Shown here: positions 38,834 through 47,337 of the stretch, one piece after another | How the letters are laid out: the number at the start of each line of letters is the position of its first letter | How positions within the stretch are numbered: position 1 is the stretch's first letter | Assembly: GCF_002551005.1 (NCBI RefSeq) | Contig: NZ_NVOY01000038.1 | Location: 20,758 to 72,682 of the forward strand | DNA length: 51,925 bases | From: Bacillus pseudomycoides | GTDB taxonomy: Bacteria > Bacillota > Bacilli > Bacillales > Bacillaceae_G | Direction of reading: 5' to 3' | Program-made: the position numbers and the translations under genes | The notes under the pieces: model-generated | Seen by the model: the letters and a program-made list of their open reading frames with translations, nothing else | What the model was told of the DNA's origin: nothing | Databases searched by the model: none

Positions 38834-39319
38834 ATGGCATTACAACATGAATTTGTATTTGTTTCAAATGAAAAAGAAGAGTTAAGTTCTAAAGATCTTG
38901 ATTGGATTGAAAAAAGTTTTTGTTATAAAAAAAGAGCGTTAGCAGAAGACTGTGTCATATTAAGCGATGAAATTGTTGTGTATTTGCTAGATTTTTTTAA
39001 TTGGCTTCCAACACATATCCCTCCGAAAAAAGAAACGGGATTTGGTCTTCATTATTATGGCATCACAAAAATAGAGAAAGAAGGAGCGGACATAGCGGTA
39101 AATCTATTTCGTTCACTAATTCATTTATTTTCATTAGCACCTGAAACGATTGAACTTACAGGATCATTTCAATGGACTTTTGGTACAGAGGATACTAATG
39201 GTAAATATGAAAAACTCTTTTTCAATCGAGATATTCTTTGTGCGCAATTACAATCTTTGGTCATGTTATTTCATAAAGTGAAATGTGAAGAAGGATACAT
39301 TTTGCATTTTGGAATTTAA
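38834..39319 (+). CDS. Conserved-looking hypothetical protein, 161 aa
   Basis: I do not recognise this 161-aa protein. It is soluble, with an N-terminal ALQHEFVFVSNEKEEL, a central WLPTHIPPKKETGFGLHYYGI, a helix IAVNLFRSLIHLFSLAP and a C-terminal NRDILCAQLQSLVMLFHKV. The start ATG 38834 follows GGAGAGAGGGGGAGG. It lies alone between a MerR regulator and tkt. Its codon use is like that of its neighbours, so it appears to be a resident gene. Confidence 0.75.
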   Translation: MALQHEFVFVSNEKEELSSKDLDWIEKSFCYKKRALAEDCVILSDEIVVYLLDFFNWLPTHIPPKKETGFGLHYYGITKIEKEGADIAVNLFRSLIHLFSLAPETIELTGSFQWTFGTEDTNGKYEKLFFNRDILCAQLQSLVMLFHKVKCEEGYILHFGI

Positions 39320-39379
39320 TTTTGCAAAAAAGTATGTGTATCATTTTGAATGTAATGTTTAAAGATAATGAGGAATTGT

Positions 39380-39580
39380 ATGTATGAATCAGTGCTAAGA
39401 AAGGCTCGTATATACAAAGTAGGAAAACCAAAAAAGTATAGCAGATTGAAACCCTATACATTGTGGGAAATAGTACGTTTTTTTGAACAAATACGAAAAA
39501 ACATCAACATATTTGTCGATACATGTTGTATAATCTTGCGAGGAAAGATATCATATAAATGTGTAAAACGTTTACTTTAA
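39380..39580 (+). CDS. Possible small basic protein upstream of tkt
   Basis: A 66-aa frame starts at ATG 39380, six bases after GAGG. It is rich in Lys and Arg ([20 protein letters not shown]) with a hydrophobic [10 protein letters not shown] segment. It covers the region expected to hold the tkt promoter (TATAAT at 39529-39534), so it may be chance. No family was recognised. Confidence 0.22.
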   Translation: MYESVLRKARIYKVGKPKKYSRLKPYTLWEIVRFFEQIRKNINIFVDTCCIILRGKISYKCVKRLL

Positions 39581-39602
39581 TATAAGCGAAGGGAAGAATA
39601 GC

Positions 39603-41603
39603 ATGACACATTCAATCGAACAACTTTCTATCAACACGATTCGCACATTATCCATTGATGCGATTGAGAAATCAAACTCTGGTCATCCAGGAATGCCAAT
39701 GGGTGCAGCTCCAATGGCGTATACATTATGGACGAAATTTATGAAACATAATCCAAAAAACCCAACGTGGTTTAACCGTGATCGTTTCGTATTATCTGCA
39801 GGTCATGGTTCAATGTTACTATATAGCTTACTGCATTTAGCTGGTTATGACGTAACAATGGATGATTTAAAGAATTTCCGTCAATGGGGAAGTAAAACAC
39901 CAGGTCACCCTGAGTTCGGTCACACACCAGGTGTAGACGCAACAACAGGTCCACTTGGACAAGGTATTGCAACAGCTGTAGGTATGGCGATGGCTGAAAG
40001 ACATTTAGCAGCGAAATACAATCGTGATGAGTATAATCTTGTTGATCACAATACATATGCAATTTGCGGTGACGGAGACTTAATGGAAGGCGTTTCTGCT
40101 GAAGCATCTTCATTAGCAGCTCATTTAGGATTAGGTCGTCTAGTTGTGCTATATGATTCTAATGATATTTCATTAGATGGCGATTTAAATCGTTCTTTCT
40201 CTGAAAGTGTAGAAGATCGTTATAAAGCATACGGCTGGCAAGTAATCCGTGTTGAAGATGGAAACGATATCGAGGCAATTGCGAAAGCGCTTGAAGAAGC
40301 AAAAGCTGACGAAAAACGTCCAACATTAATCGAAGTAAGAACAACAATCGGATTTGGTTCACCAAACAAATCTGGAAAATCAGCTTCACATGGTTCTCCG
40401 CTTGGCGTAGAAGAAACGAAGTTAACAAAAGAAACATATGCTTGGGCATTTGAGCAAGACTTCCATGTACCAGAAGAAGTGTATGAAAACTTCCGTAAAA
40501 CAGTACAAGATGCTGGTGAATCAGCACAAACTGAGTGGAACAGGGTGCTTGATGAGTATGCGAAAGCATACCCAGAATTAGCAGCTGAACTGCAAGCAGC
40601 AATGAAAGGTCTTCTTCCAGAAGGTTGGGATAAGAACTTACCAACATACGAAATCGGTTCAAAAACAGCAACTCGTTCATCTTCTGGACAAATTATTAAT
40701 GCAATTGCTGAATCTGTACCGTCATTCTTTGGTGGATCTGCAGACCTTGCTGGTTCTAACAAAACATATATGAACAAAGAAAAAGACTTCACAAGAGAAG
40801 ACTATAGCGGTAAAAATATTTGGTACGGTGTGCGTGAATTTGCAATGGGTGCAGCAATGAACGGTATCGCACTTCACGGCGGTTTAAAAACTTACGGTGG
40901 TACGTTCTTCGTATTCTCTGACTACTTACGTCCAGCAATTCGCCTTGCTGCGTTAATGCAACTGCCAGTAACATATGTGTTCACGCATGATAGTATCGCA
41001 GTTGGAGAAGATGGACCAACGCATGAGCCAATCGAACAGCTTGCAGCGCTTCGTGCAATGCCAAATGTAGATGTTCTTCGTCCTGCTGATGGTAACGAAT
41101 CTGTTGCAGCTTGGAAACTTGCGTTAGAATCTACAAAAACACCGACTGCATTAATCTTAACTCGTCAAGATCTTCCAACATTAGAAGGTGCAAAAGACGA
41201 TACGTATGAAAAAGTTGCAAAAGGTGCATATGTAATTTCTTCAAGTAAGAAAGAAACTGCTGATGTAATCTTACTTGCAGCTGGATCTGAAGTAAGCTTA
41301 GCAATTGAAGCGCAAGCAGCATTAGCTAAAGATGGTATTGATGCATCTGTTGTTAGCATGCCGTCTATGGATCGCTTTGAAGCACAATCAGCTGAATATA
41401 AAGAATCTGTATTGCCAAAAGCAGTAACGAAACGTTTCGCGATTGAAATGGGTGCTAGTTTCGGATGGCATCGTTACGTTGGTCTTGAAGGAGACGTATT
41501 AGGTATCGATACATTCGGTGCTTCTGCTCCTGGTGAAAAGATTATGGCAGAATACGGATTCACTGTAGAAAACGTTGTTCGCAAAGTAAAAGAAATGCTA
41601 TAA
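39603..41603 (+). CDS. tkt: Transketolase
   Basis: The 666-aa enzyme has the full transketolase layout: the N-terminal thiamine diphosphate domain with [12 protein letters not shown] and GDGDLMEGV, the pyrimidine domain with [10 protein letters not shown] and YFTHD-like [19 protein letters not shown], and a C-terminal domain. It moves two-carbon units between sugar phosphates in the pentose phosphate pathway. Codons are more optimised and GC-richer than in its neighbours, as expected for an abundant enzyme. The tkt-sirA-yneF order is as in B. subtilis. Confidence 0.97.
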   Translation: MTHSIEQLSINTIRTLSIDAIEKSNSGHPGMPMGAAPMAYTLWTKFMKHNPKNPTWFNRDRFVLSAGHGSMLLYSLLHLAGYDVTMDDLKNFRQWGSKTPGHPEFGHTPGVDATTGPLGQGIATAVGMAMAERHLAAKYNRDEYNLVDHNTYAICGDGDLMEGVSAEASSLAAHLGLGRLVVLYDSNDISLDGDLNRSFSESVEDRYKAYGWQVIRVEDGNDIEAIAKALEEAKADEKRPTLIEVRTTIGFGSPNKSGKSASHGSPLGVEETKLTKETYAWAFEQDFHVPEEVYENFRKTVQDAGESAQTEWNRVLDEYAKAYPELAAELQAAMKGLLPEGWDKNLPTYEIGSKTATRSSSGQIINAIAESVPSFFGGSADLAGSNKTYMNKEKDFTREDYSGKNIWYGVREFAMGAAMNGIALHGGLKTYGGTFFVFSDYLRPAIRLAALMQLPVTYVFTHDSIAVGEDGPTHEPIEQLAALRAMPNVDVLRPADGNESVAAWKLALESTKTPTALILTRQDLPTLEGAKDDTYEKVAKGAYVISSSKKETADVILLAAGSEVSLAIEAQAALAKDGIDASVVSMPSMDRFEAQSAEYKESVLPKAVTKRFAIEMGASFGWHRYVGLEGDVLGIDTFGASAPGEKIMAEYGFTVENVVRKVKEML

Positions 41604-41612
41604 TGATTTTAG

Positions 41613-41643
41613 AAAAATCTCTCCAGCATGGAGGGATTTTTCT
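41613..41643 (+). terminator. Terminator after tkt
   Basis: An AAAAATC...CTCCA arm pairs with TGGAG...GATTTTT across a short loop near 41624-41628, ending in a T-run. Confidence 0.85.
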
Positions 41644-41706
41644 ATGTAAAAGAAGATATTCGTTATTTTTAAGATAGTAAAACTTTATTGATGGAAGTTC
41701 GCTTTA

Positions 41707-41713
41707 TTCGACA
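41707..41713 (-). promoter_or_regulatory. Spo0A-box core upstream of sirA
   Basis: The minus strand reads TGTCGAA, the core of the Spo0A box, about 95 bases before sirA and 54 bases before a TATAAT (41767-41772). In B. subtilis sirA is activated by Spo0A~P, so the site fits. Confidence 0.5.
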
Positions 41714-41808
41714 GAAAAAGTTTTTTCTTTCTCCGCAGTCAGACAATCATTGCGTTTTTATTTCTATATAATGAAGGGAATAAAGTTGTCCAATGCGGGA
41801 GGGAAAGT

Positions 41809-42249
41809 ATGAGAACGTATGAACTATACTTAATTCGAGAAGATATTACGAAGGCGTATTTCGGTCGTGAGTTTTTATTGTTTGATTTGTTTGCTTGTTT
41901 TGCACAGTCTCGTTCCCTTTCAGAAAAGAAAGTGTTGTATAAACAAATGAAGTATATAACGTTGCCCTTACAAGTAATGAAATTACATCATAAAATGGAA
42001 CAAGCGCTGCGAACATATGAGAAATACGAAAGAAATGGGTATATGCACATGGTGTCTAATGAAAATGCATGCGGAGAAGTGCGTATTAAATCACAGTATA
42101 TCCGGATGCATACTTCTGAAAATGTTGAGCTCGAAACGGCTATTTTTGAAGTGCTTAGAAAATGTGAATTGACATTTCTTGCGATGGATTATGAGAATAA
42201 GCAGTATGGATGGTTAAATCCTCTCAAACAAGTACGTACTTATATATAA
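41809..42249 (+). CDS. sirA: SirA, sporulation inhibitor of replication
   Basis: The 146-aa protein matches the SirA pattern: an N-terminal TYELYLIREDITKAYFGRE, the middle YITLPLQVMKLHHKM, and a C-terminal FEVLRKCELTFLAMDYENKQYGWLNPLK. B. subtilis SirA binds DnaA domain I and blocks new replication rounds at sporulation onset. Its place between tkt and yneF is the same. GGGAGGG precedes ATG 41809. Confidence 0.9.
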   Translation: MRTYELYLIREDITKAYFGREFLLFDLFACFAQSRSLSEKKVLYKQMKYITLPLQVMKLHHKMEQALRTYEKYERNGYMHMVSNENACGEVRIKSQYIRMHTSENVELETAIFEVLRKCELTFLAMDYENKQYGWLNPLKQVRTYI

Positions 42250-42253
42250 AAAA

Positions 42254-42296
42254 TGTCGAATACAATCTTGTCTTATTGAAAAGGTTTTAGTACACT
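42254..42296 (+). promoter_or_regulatory. yneF promoter with adjacent Spo0A-box core
   Basis: TTGTCT (42268-42273), a 17-base spacer and TACACT (42291-42296) form a sigma-A-like promoter. TGTCGAA (42254-42260), a Spo0A-box core, lies just upstream of the -35. Confidence 0.5.
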
Positions 42297-42327
42297 GTAA
42301 GGTAGACAACATGAAGGAGGAAAATAT

Positions 42328-42549
42328 ATGTCAATTTGGGTAGTTGTTCTAGTGGGCGTATTAGCACTAGTAGCAGGCGTAGCGTTAGGGTTTTTTATCG
42401 CACGCAAATATATGATGAACTATTTACAAAAAAATCCACCAATTAATGAACAAATGTTAAAAATGATGATGATGCAAATGGGACAAAAACCATCCCAAAA
42501 GAAAATCAATCAAATGATGCAAGCGATGAACAAGCAACAACTGAAATAA
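42328..42549 (+). CDS. yneF: YneF (UPF0154) small membrane protein
   Basis: The 73-aa protein has one N-terminal membrane segment ([21 protein letters not shown]), then an [24 protein letters not shown] stretch typical of UPF0154, and a Met/Gln/Lys-rich tail. AAGGAGG lies before ATG 42328. The function is unknown. It is the last recognisable resident chromosomal gene before the inserted element. Confidence 0.92.
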   Translation: MSIWVVVLVGVLALVAGVALGFFIARKYMMNYLQKNPPINEQMLKMMMMQMGQKPSQKKINQMMQAMNKQQLK

Positions 42550-42686
42550 GCTTACGGCTAAACCTTAGAGCCGCAAGCGTTTCACCGCTCTGATGTAAGC
42601 ATTAATTTCGTAAAAATGAGCAAACTTAATGGATTCATTGGTTTATCTTTCTCTGAAATTTTTATGAAATTTGCTTTACTTTTCTT

Positions 42687-42737
42687 AAAACCACTTTTTC
42701 TGTTGGAATAACAACCAGCAGGAAAGGTGGTTTTTTT
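42687..42737 (+). terminator. 20-bp terminator hairpin that buries the integrase ribosome site
   Basis: The arm 42687-42706 (starts AAAACCAC, ends GTTGG) pairs along 20 bp with 42715-42734, with three G-T pairs and an eight-base loop, and is followed by seven T residues. The right arm contains GGAAAGGTGG, the only ribosome site for the integrase, whose TTG start lies two bases after the T-run and following G. Read-through RNA from outside would be terminated and untranslated. Confidence 0.85.
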
Positions 42738-42739
42738 GT

Positions 42740-43657
42740 TTGGAATTAGAAGATGTAATTGAAGAGTATTTGTATCACTGCTTGGCAAAAGGATTTACTC
42801 AAAAGACAATGAAGAACAAACGCCAAGAAATGAAGCAATTAAAACGGTTTCTAATGGATGAGAAGGGGATAAGCGAGTTAGAAGCCATCAATACACTCCA
42901 TTTAAAGCAATACGTTAGAACAAAACATGCAGAGGGGTTACAGCCACAATCAATAGTATCTATGTTTAAAATGGTTCGTGCTTTCTTTAGTTGGTGTCAG
43001 AAAGAGGAGTACCTTAAAGAAAACATTGCTAAAAAGGTGGAATTGCCAAAAGTTCCCAAGAAATTATTGAAGGGATTTACTGTTCAAGAGGTATCGGCAA
43101 TGATAGATGCATTTAGTTTTAAAAACTATATCGAAGCCAGAAATAAAGCGATAGTAGCCATGTTAAGCGATTGTGGACTTCGAGCAATGGAGATTAGAGG
43201 ATTATTAACGAAAAACGTGAAAGAAACGACAATTTTAGTAAATGGTAAAGGGAATAAAGAACGTATAATGTTCATCTCTCCACCGTTAAAAAAGATTCTG
43301 ATACGATACGAGCGATTAAGAAAGCAGTATCTCAAAGATAAAATTGTCAAGGCAGACCATTATTTCTTATCATACACAGCCGACCCATTATCACATATGG
43401 GGATTTATAACGTTATTAAAGAAGCGGGTGAAAGAGTAAAGATTGAAGAGGCAAGATGTAGCCCACATACTTTTCGCCATTTCTTTGCTGTTCAGTGTAT
43501 CCTAAATGGCGTTGACATCTTTACATTGTCAAAATTGCTTGGTCATTCTGAGGTATCGACCACACAGCGTTATTTACAGTCATTAGAGGATTTTGAACTT
43601 ATTAAGAAGGCAATGCCTTCAAGTCCATTGATGAATATAGGTAGGTCAGTTAAATGA
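42740..43657 (+). CDS. Tyrosine-family site-specific recombinase (integrase)
   Basis: The 305-aa protein has a core-binding N-domain (DVIEEYLYHCLAKGFTQKTMKNKRQ) and a catalytic domain with R148 (DCGLRAMEIRG), lysine in the NGKGNKER hairpin (170-173), H243-x2-R246 (SPHTFRHFF), H269 (LGHSEVSTTQ) and nucleophile Y278. All key residues are present, so it is probably active. It starts at TTG, with its ribosome site inside a terminator hairpin. It sits at the junction between yneF and accessory DNA and is the likely integration enzyme. Its stop overlaps a small broken reading frame. Confidence 0.92.
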   Translation: MELEDVIEEYLYHCLAKGFTQKTMKNKRQEMKQLKRFLMDEKGISELEAINTLHLKQYVRTKHAEGLQPQSIVSMFKMVRAFFSWCQKEEYLKENIAKKVELPKVPKKLLKGFTVQEVSAMIDAFSFKNYIEARNKAIVAMLSDCGLRAMEIRGLLTKNVKETTILVNGKGNKERIMFISPPLKKILIRYERLRKQYLKDKIVKADHYFLSYTADPLSHMGIYNVIKEAGERVKIEEARCSPHTFRHFFAVQCILNGVDIFTLSKLLGHSEVSTTQRYLQSLEDFELIKKAMPSSPLMNIGRSVK

Positions 43658-43753
43658 CAACAGAATCAATTATCCCAGCAGTTAGTTAATTACAAACAAA
43701 AAGGAAAAAGTCCCCAGCGCCAACTGGAGACTCAAAACAATTCGACTCAATAA
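43654..43753 (+). pseudogene. Broken small ORF overlapping the integrase stop
   Basis: ATG 43654 overlaps the integrase stop as ATGA and encodes MTTESIIPAVS before TAA. The next frame (43679-43753) stays open and reads QLVNYKQKGKSPQRQLE and so on to TAA 43751-43753. A small indel near 43678 would join the two into one protein of about 33 residues, translationally coupled to the integrase. An alternative is a genuine 11-residue peptide. No family was recognised. Confidence 0.35.
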
Positions 43754-43768
43754 AACTAAATAACGGAC

Positions 43769-43850
43769 ATTCCGTAACCTATTCAACGACAATTGAATAT
43801 AGGGAATTCTGTAATTTAACAACAATTAAATACCGAACAATTCCGTGTAT
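43769..43850. repeat. Three ATTCYGT direct repeats near the integrase
   Basis: ATTCCGTAA (43769), ATTCTGTAA (43806) and ATTCCGTG (43840) recur at 37- and 34-base steps. Between them AACGACAATTGAATA and AACAACAATTAAATA also repeat. These could be recombinase binding sites of an att region. The role is inferred from position and spacing. Confidence 0.45.
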
Positions 43851-43956
43851 CTAGCACCTTCATTTTATCGAAAAAATTCGAGAAATGCAAGGCTTCTTAA
43901 GTAATGCCTTTTTTAGGTGCTGAGTTACGGGATTTCCGAACGTGGAATTGCCTGTA

Positions 43957-44217
43957 AACCACGATAAAAACTGATTGGCTTGCTTTTGGTCGTGCAGAGG
44001 ATACAAAGTATGTCCTTACAAGAAAAGCAACTCCCACTGGATTCCTATTCGTCTGGTGAGGGAAGGTGAGAACTACCTAGGCGTGAAGTCTAAAAGGTTC
44101 GGGCTGGTTATTGTGAGCATTAAGGTGCTTGGGAATGCATTCAGCGTGTCGTACAGGGACAATATTGTAAGGGCAAGCCATAGAAAAAGGATGCATATAG
44201 CGAAAGCTGTTGAGTGA
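43957..44217 (+). pseudogene. GC-richer frameshifted gene remnant (or structured RNA)
   Basis: One frame reads KTDWLAFGRAEDTKYVLTRK and continues to FLFVW before TGA 44057-44059. A second frame, open from the same place, continues as REGENYLGVKSKRFGLVIVS up to HIAKAVE and stops at 44217. Both halves look protein-like, so a single frameshift near 44053-44059 could have split one gene. There is no convincing start or ribosome site. The stretch is clearly GC-richer than its surroundings and might instead be a structured RNA. No family was recognised. Confidence 0.35.
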
Positions 44218-44845
44218 ATAGGGTCTATACATACGGAAACTTGACAAGCGACCGCATGGAGTTGTAAAGACGCTTATCCTTCTATTTTGTTAGATTACTT
44301 TTTATCTTGCAAAGTAGGGGATAAGTCTGTCTTCCAGCCGTTTCTTGAACCCACTCCCACATGGTAAAGGGCGTTAAAGAAAAGTCAAGGGATTTTTAAA
44401 AGAAAAAGAATCGCCACTAACTAGGATAGAGGAATAAATATAAGGTATCTGAATAACCGACAGCCCAAGTCAAACGAAAGGAGGTGGAAAATGACTATAG
44501 AGAAAATTTCTTTTTTTGACAATTTGATACGATGAACTTTTTTAGAAATGTGGGTAACCTTTTTTGACAACTTTTTCGAAATATACTTTATTTCCAGCCC
44601 TTCAAAAAAATAATTTAATAGTGTTTGTATTGTAAAAAGAGCAGCCGTTTTTGTCGAAAAAACAAATTTTTAAAAAGAAAGAAATTATACATATATCTTG
44701 TGTCCCTTTTTAAAAAGTAATACAATATACAGGGGAAGAAATACAACTAGATTCTACATATGCAAAGTGGTAACTCTAGTACACTATTAATAGATTCTGT
44801 GGTTTTTCATCTCTCTTTCCATTTTGGAGGAGGAGGTGAAGTGAT
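44218..44845 (+). other. Non-coding stretch with promoter-like repeats
   Basis: No credible gene longer than 14 codons is present. The GC-richer composition continues to about 44480. Two TTGACA sites occur in similar contexts (44516-44521 and 44564-44569), each after a T-run. A 14-codon ORF with a very strong ribosome site lies at 44491-44535. Confidence 0.5.
44491..44535 (+). CDS. Possible 14-codon leader peptide
   Basis: ATG 44491 follows AAAGGAGGTGG with ideal spacing and encodes MTIEKISFFDNLIR. The ribosome site is far stronger than expected by chance. It could be a leader peptide or the remnant of a longer gene. Confidence 0.3.
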   Translation: MTIEKISFFDNLIR

Positions 44846-45010
44846 ATGATTAAAGCTTTGTTATTATTATTTTTGGGTTCATTTGCAAAAGGATTTGTTA
44901 AATCTCTGGGAAATCAGTCTGGGACAAGTGTCGGAGATTATTTATCTAAAAAAATAAGAGCCTCCCTTAACTTTAAGAAAGATAAGGATAGCTCTCGTAG
45001 TGAAAATTAA
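44846..45010 (+). CDS. Small hydrophobic/basic peptide, 54 aa
   Basis: The 54-aa product begins MIKALLLLFLGSFAKGFVKS, then a polar DYLSKKIRASLNFKKDKDSS tail. Ribosome site GGAGGAGGTG precedes ATG 44846, and a strong terminator follows at 45066. It has the same layout (short hydrophobic start, basic tail) as the 59-aa product at 50697. It may insert in the membrane or be a toxin-like peptide. No family was recognised. Confidence 0.6.
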   Translation: MIKALLLLFLGSFAKGFVKSLGNQSGTSVGDYLSKKIRASLNFKKDKDSSRSEN

Positions 45011-45065
45011 AACAACAGATGATTTAACCACACCTTCTATTTTGCCGAATAGTGATGGGTTACTG

Positions 45066-45103
45066 AATAAGACAGAGGTTTGCCGACTTCTGTCTTATTT
45101 TTT
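45066..45103 (+). terminator. Strong terminator after the 54-aa peptide gene
   Basis: AATAAGACAGA (45066-45076) pairs with TCTGTCTTATT (45089-45099), followed by seven or more T residues. Confidence 0.88.
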
Positions 45104-45120
45104 TATTACACAATTACACA

Positions 45121-45136
45121 ATTACACTTGTGTAAT
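45121..45136. repeat. 16-base palindrome
   Basis: ATTACACTTGTGTAAT is a near-perfect dyad, preceded by further ATTACACA copies (45104-45120). It lies between convergent transcription units and could be an operator or a minus-strand terminator stem. Confidence 0.4.
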
Positions 45137-45167
45137 AACTAGTGCAAATATATCACTTTCATATATT

Positions 45168-45299
45168 TTAGTCAACAGACTCAATTTCTCCATCTTTCCA
45201 AAAGATTGTTTTACCATCTTCGGAAAGTACTCCTTTACGTACTGGATAGGTAGGGCTTTTAATAGCTTTTTCCATTTCAAACTTATCCCAAAAAGCCAT
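45168..45299 (-). CDS. Small acidic protein, 43 aa
   Basis: The frame reads MAFWDKFEMEKAIKSPTYPV and continues to GKTIFWKDGEIESVD. GGAGGTGC lies before its start and TAATG overlaps the stop of the upstream 229-aa gene, so it is the last gene of that minus-strand operon. No family was recognised. Confidence 0.6.
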   Translation of the reverse strand: MAFWDKFEMEKAIKSPTYPVRKGVLSEDGKTIFWKDGEIESVD

Positions 45300-45988
45300 T
45301 ATAATGCACCTCCTTCCATATTGGATGTTACTGGAGTCTGTTCAACTGGAGTTTGTCCAAGTTCCATAAGCTCAACTTCATTCTCCAGTTCTCGAACTTC
45401 ATTATGGAGCTGGCGAATATTTTCAGTTGTGCGAGCTTCTTTAAAAGCTAACATTTCCAAGGTAGTTCCTTTTTGATAGTTTTCAACGCTTCCATATGCT
45501 TTGTGCCAGTCACTTGCAAAGCGTGTGCTATTAATATCATTAGATGGTCGAGAAAGGAACATTTCAGCATAGTCAAAAGGTTGTCCTTCAATCTGTACAC
45601 GACTATTATAGTATTCTGTATCGTTTGTTTGGGGTGTAAAATTATTATCTTTAATACGTAAATAATCAGCGGGTGACAGGGATTTAATTTCCATTAATTC
45701 ATTGCCAGTCAATTCCATATCATTAGTTACTTTTTCAACCTTTTGGACATTGCCTGCCTTATCTGTTTTTACACGTGACAAGACACCTTCGATATTGCGA
45801 ATAAATGTTTTATCCTTATTGGCTGGGTTTCCAAACTGGATAGAATTAAGCATATTCTTTTTAACTTCAATGAAGTCTTTTTTTAACATTAAAGTAGTCT
45901 CGAATTCTTTTTGTTCAGCCTTTGCCATTGCTAGAAGTCTTTTCCCTGTTGGGCTATTTAAAAAGTTTTGTAGTTCTGTTGTATTCAT
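45299..45988 (-). CDS. Unknown 229-aa protein of the terS operon
   Basis: I do not recognise this protein. It begins MNTTELQNFLNSPTGKRLLAMAK, contains long charged helical stretches (EQKEFETTLMLKKDFIEVKK; a C-terminal coiled coil TTENIRQLHNEVRELENEVELMELG) and a polar tail. It follows the terminase-small-subunit-like gene by 45 bases on the same strand. A phage-related packaging or scaffold role is possible but unproven. Confidence 0.7.
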   Translation of the reverse strand: MNTTELQNFLNSPTGKRLLAMAKAEQKEFETTLMLKKDFIEVKKNMLNSIQFGNPANKDKTFIRNIEGVLSRVKTDKAGNVQKVEKVTNDMELTGNELMEIKSLSPADYLRIKDNNFTPQTNDTEYYNSRVQIEGQPFDYAEMFLSRPSNDINSTRFASDWHKAYGSVENYQKGTTLEMLAFKEARTTENIRQLHNEVRELENEVELMELGQTPVEQTPVTSNMEGGAL

Positions 45989-46033
45989 GTTTTCAGTCTC
46001 CTTATTGGTTATATTTTATTAGTTGTTCAGCAT

Positions 46034-46519
46034 TTAAAAGTCATTTTCCGTGTCTAGCACATCAACAATAATTTGTGTATCCGTACTAAATACATGACGT
46101 TCAGATAAAATCCCATGATATTTTCCAAGCAATTCAAGTGCTTTAACTCTTTCACGAGTATTTACACGAGATTCCACAACGTTTCCTGAAGGTAGCACAG
46201 TATCAAGCGTATCCATATCACGTGCTATATTTGTAAGTAGAGTCATAGTCTCTATCCATGAAGCAATCCCAACATATTGGATATTGTTTAGAATATAGTC
46301 AATTGCCTCCCTAACATTTTCATTTTGTAATAGTTGGTAAGCATAACCCACATTGTACCCAACTTGTTTAGCAGCCTTTGATACATTTAGATTATTTTCG
46401 AAGTACCTTGCAATGAATAATGTTTGTTGTGGAAGTAATTTACTGGAGAGTTCAGAAGGCAACTTTAAAGCATCCATTTCCTGCTGTTGTAATTCTGTTG
46501 GTAAAAATTCTTTACTCAT
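46034..46519 (-). CDS. terS: Terminase small subunit-like protein
   Basis: This protein of about 161 aa has the terminase small subunit layout. An N-terminal helix-turn-helix (NVSKAAKQVGYNVGYAYQLLQ) is followed by NENVREAIDYIL, and a late RVKALELLGKYHGIL helix is seen in many phage TerS proteins. TerS recognises packaging sites on phage DNA. The start is ATG 46519, nine bases after AAAGGAG. No large terminase subunit is seen in the window. Its presence without capsid genes recalls satellites that redirect packaging by a helper phage. Confidence 0.65.
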   Translation of the reverse strand: MSKEFLPTELQQQEMDALKLPSELSSKLLPQQTLFIARYFENNLNVSKAAKQVGYNVGYAYQLLQNENVREAIDYILNNIQYVGIASWIETMTLLTNIARDMDTLDTVLPSGNVVESRVNTRERVKALELLGKYHGILSERHVFSTDTQIIVDVLDTENDF

Positions 46520-46796
46520 TTTCTTCAACTCCTTTCAAAACGTTTTGAATTTCTTTATAAAAGCCAGCGAGAACCGCCACGTCATTATAAGAAATAGGGG
46601 ATAATACATTCTGAAATACTTTATCTAGCATAGCGGAAAGTGTAGCTTCGGAAAGTACTCCAGCCTTTGCCTTATAAAAATTTCCTTGGTTAACCTTTGC
46701 AAGTTTTAAAATCTGTCGCTCTGACATTGGTGATAGTTCTGTAATTAATTTTAAAGCGTTCAAACGCTCATTATTATATTGTGTTAAGTGGCTCAT
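46512..46796 (-). CDS. Small DNA-binding-like protein upstream of terS
   Basis: The 94-aa protein contains a helix-turn-helix-like segment (MSERQILKLAKVNQGNFYKAK) followed by helices (SEATLSAMLDKVFQNVLSPI). It overlaps the terS start by eight bases, so it is translationally coupled. It heads the minus-strand operon and may regulate it or assist TerS. No exact family was recognised. Confidence 0.6.
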   Translation of the reverse strand: MSHLTQYNNERLNALKLITELSPMSERQILKLAKVNQGNFYKAKAGVLSEATLSAMLDKVFQNVLSPISYNDVAVLAGFYKEIQNVLKGVEENE

Positions 46797-47136
46797 AGTC
46801 TCATTCCTTTCTATAATTGTTTTAAGTCATTGACTTATTAAAGCTATTAAATAAGTTGCCAGCCTTTTATTGACCAGCAACCTACTTAATCTAAGAAGTT
46901 GAAATGTGAAAACAGATAAGATAAACATGTTCTAGACAATGCTAGGATTCAATTTAATGAAATGTTTTATTTTTGGAGTCGGCAAAAACTCCAATTAAAA
47001 GCACTCTTTAAATGCCCTTAATTCAAGTTTCTACCCTAACTATGTAAGCTAAGTTACCAGCAAAGGGAAAACTATCCCTCATAATATAAGGCAACAAAAA
47101 AGGGCTTTTGCCCACCTATTTTATAAATAATTGTGA

Positions 47137-47337
47137 AAATATTGCGGTAAATTAAATATTTCTTTTGCTATTATTAATACAGATATTAGTGGAGGCTTTG
47201 CGGCTATTATTGACGGAGGGAATGACCACTTCTCAGCAATTTCTGCTGTTTCTGTATTCTTTGGAGAAGGGGGTTTTCAAAATTCTTGTGATTATATTGC
47301 TTTTTGTTTAAGTGATGGTTGGAATTTATGGAAGTAG
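47137..47337 (+). pseudogene. C-terminal gene fragment duplicated from the window end
   Basis: The open frame has no start codon. From 47191 it encodes GGFAAIIDGGNDHFSAISAV and so on, identical for 88 bases to the gene that runs off the window end (51679-51925), then continues for 19 residues (QNSCDYIAFCLSDGWNLWK) to TAG 47335-47337. It supplies a plausible C-terminus for that gene. Residues before 47191 differ. Confidence 0.6.
47191..47278 (+). repeat. 88-bp perfect direct repeat, copy 1
   Basis: Identical to 51838-51925, which are the last bases of the window. The copies are 4,647 bases apart and diverge just upstream. How far they match downstream cannot be seen. Confidence 0.95.

Noticed and set aside
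40159-40792. Long minus-strand frames under tkt
   Set aside because: They arise from the optimised codon use of transketolase; tkt itself is beyond doubt.
42550-42690. tRNA or tmRNA attachment site after yneF
   Set aside because: Hairpins such as GCTTAC/GTAAGC are present but no cloverleaf or CCA end could be drawn.
43769-43850. CRISPR array
   Set aside because: Only three short imperfect repeats, irregular steps, no cas genes.
45000-46022. Plus-strand frames opposite the terS operon
   Set aside because: The minus-strand genes have ribosome sites, overlaps and family features; the plus frames are hydrophobic shadows.
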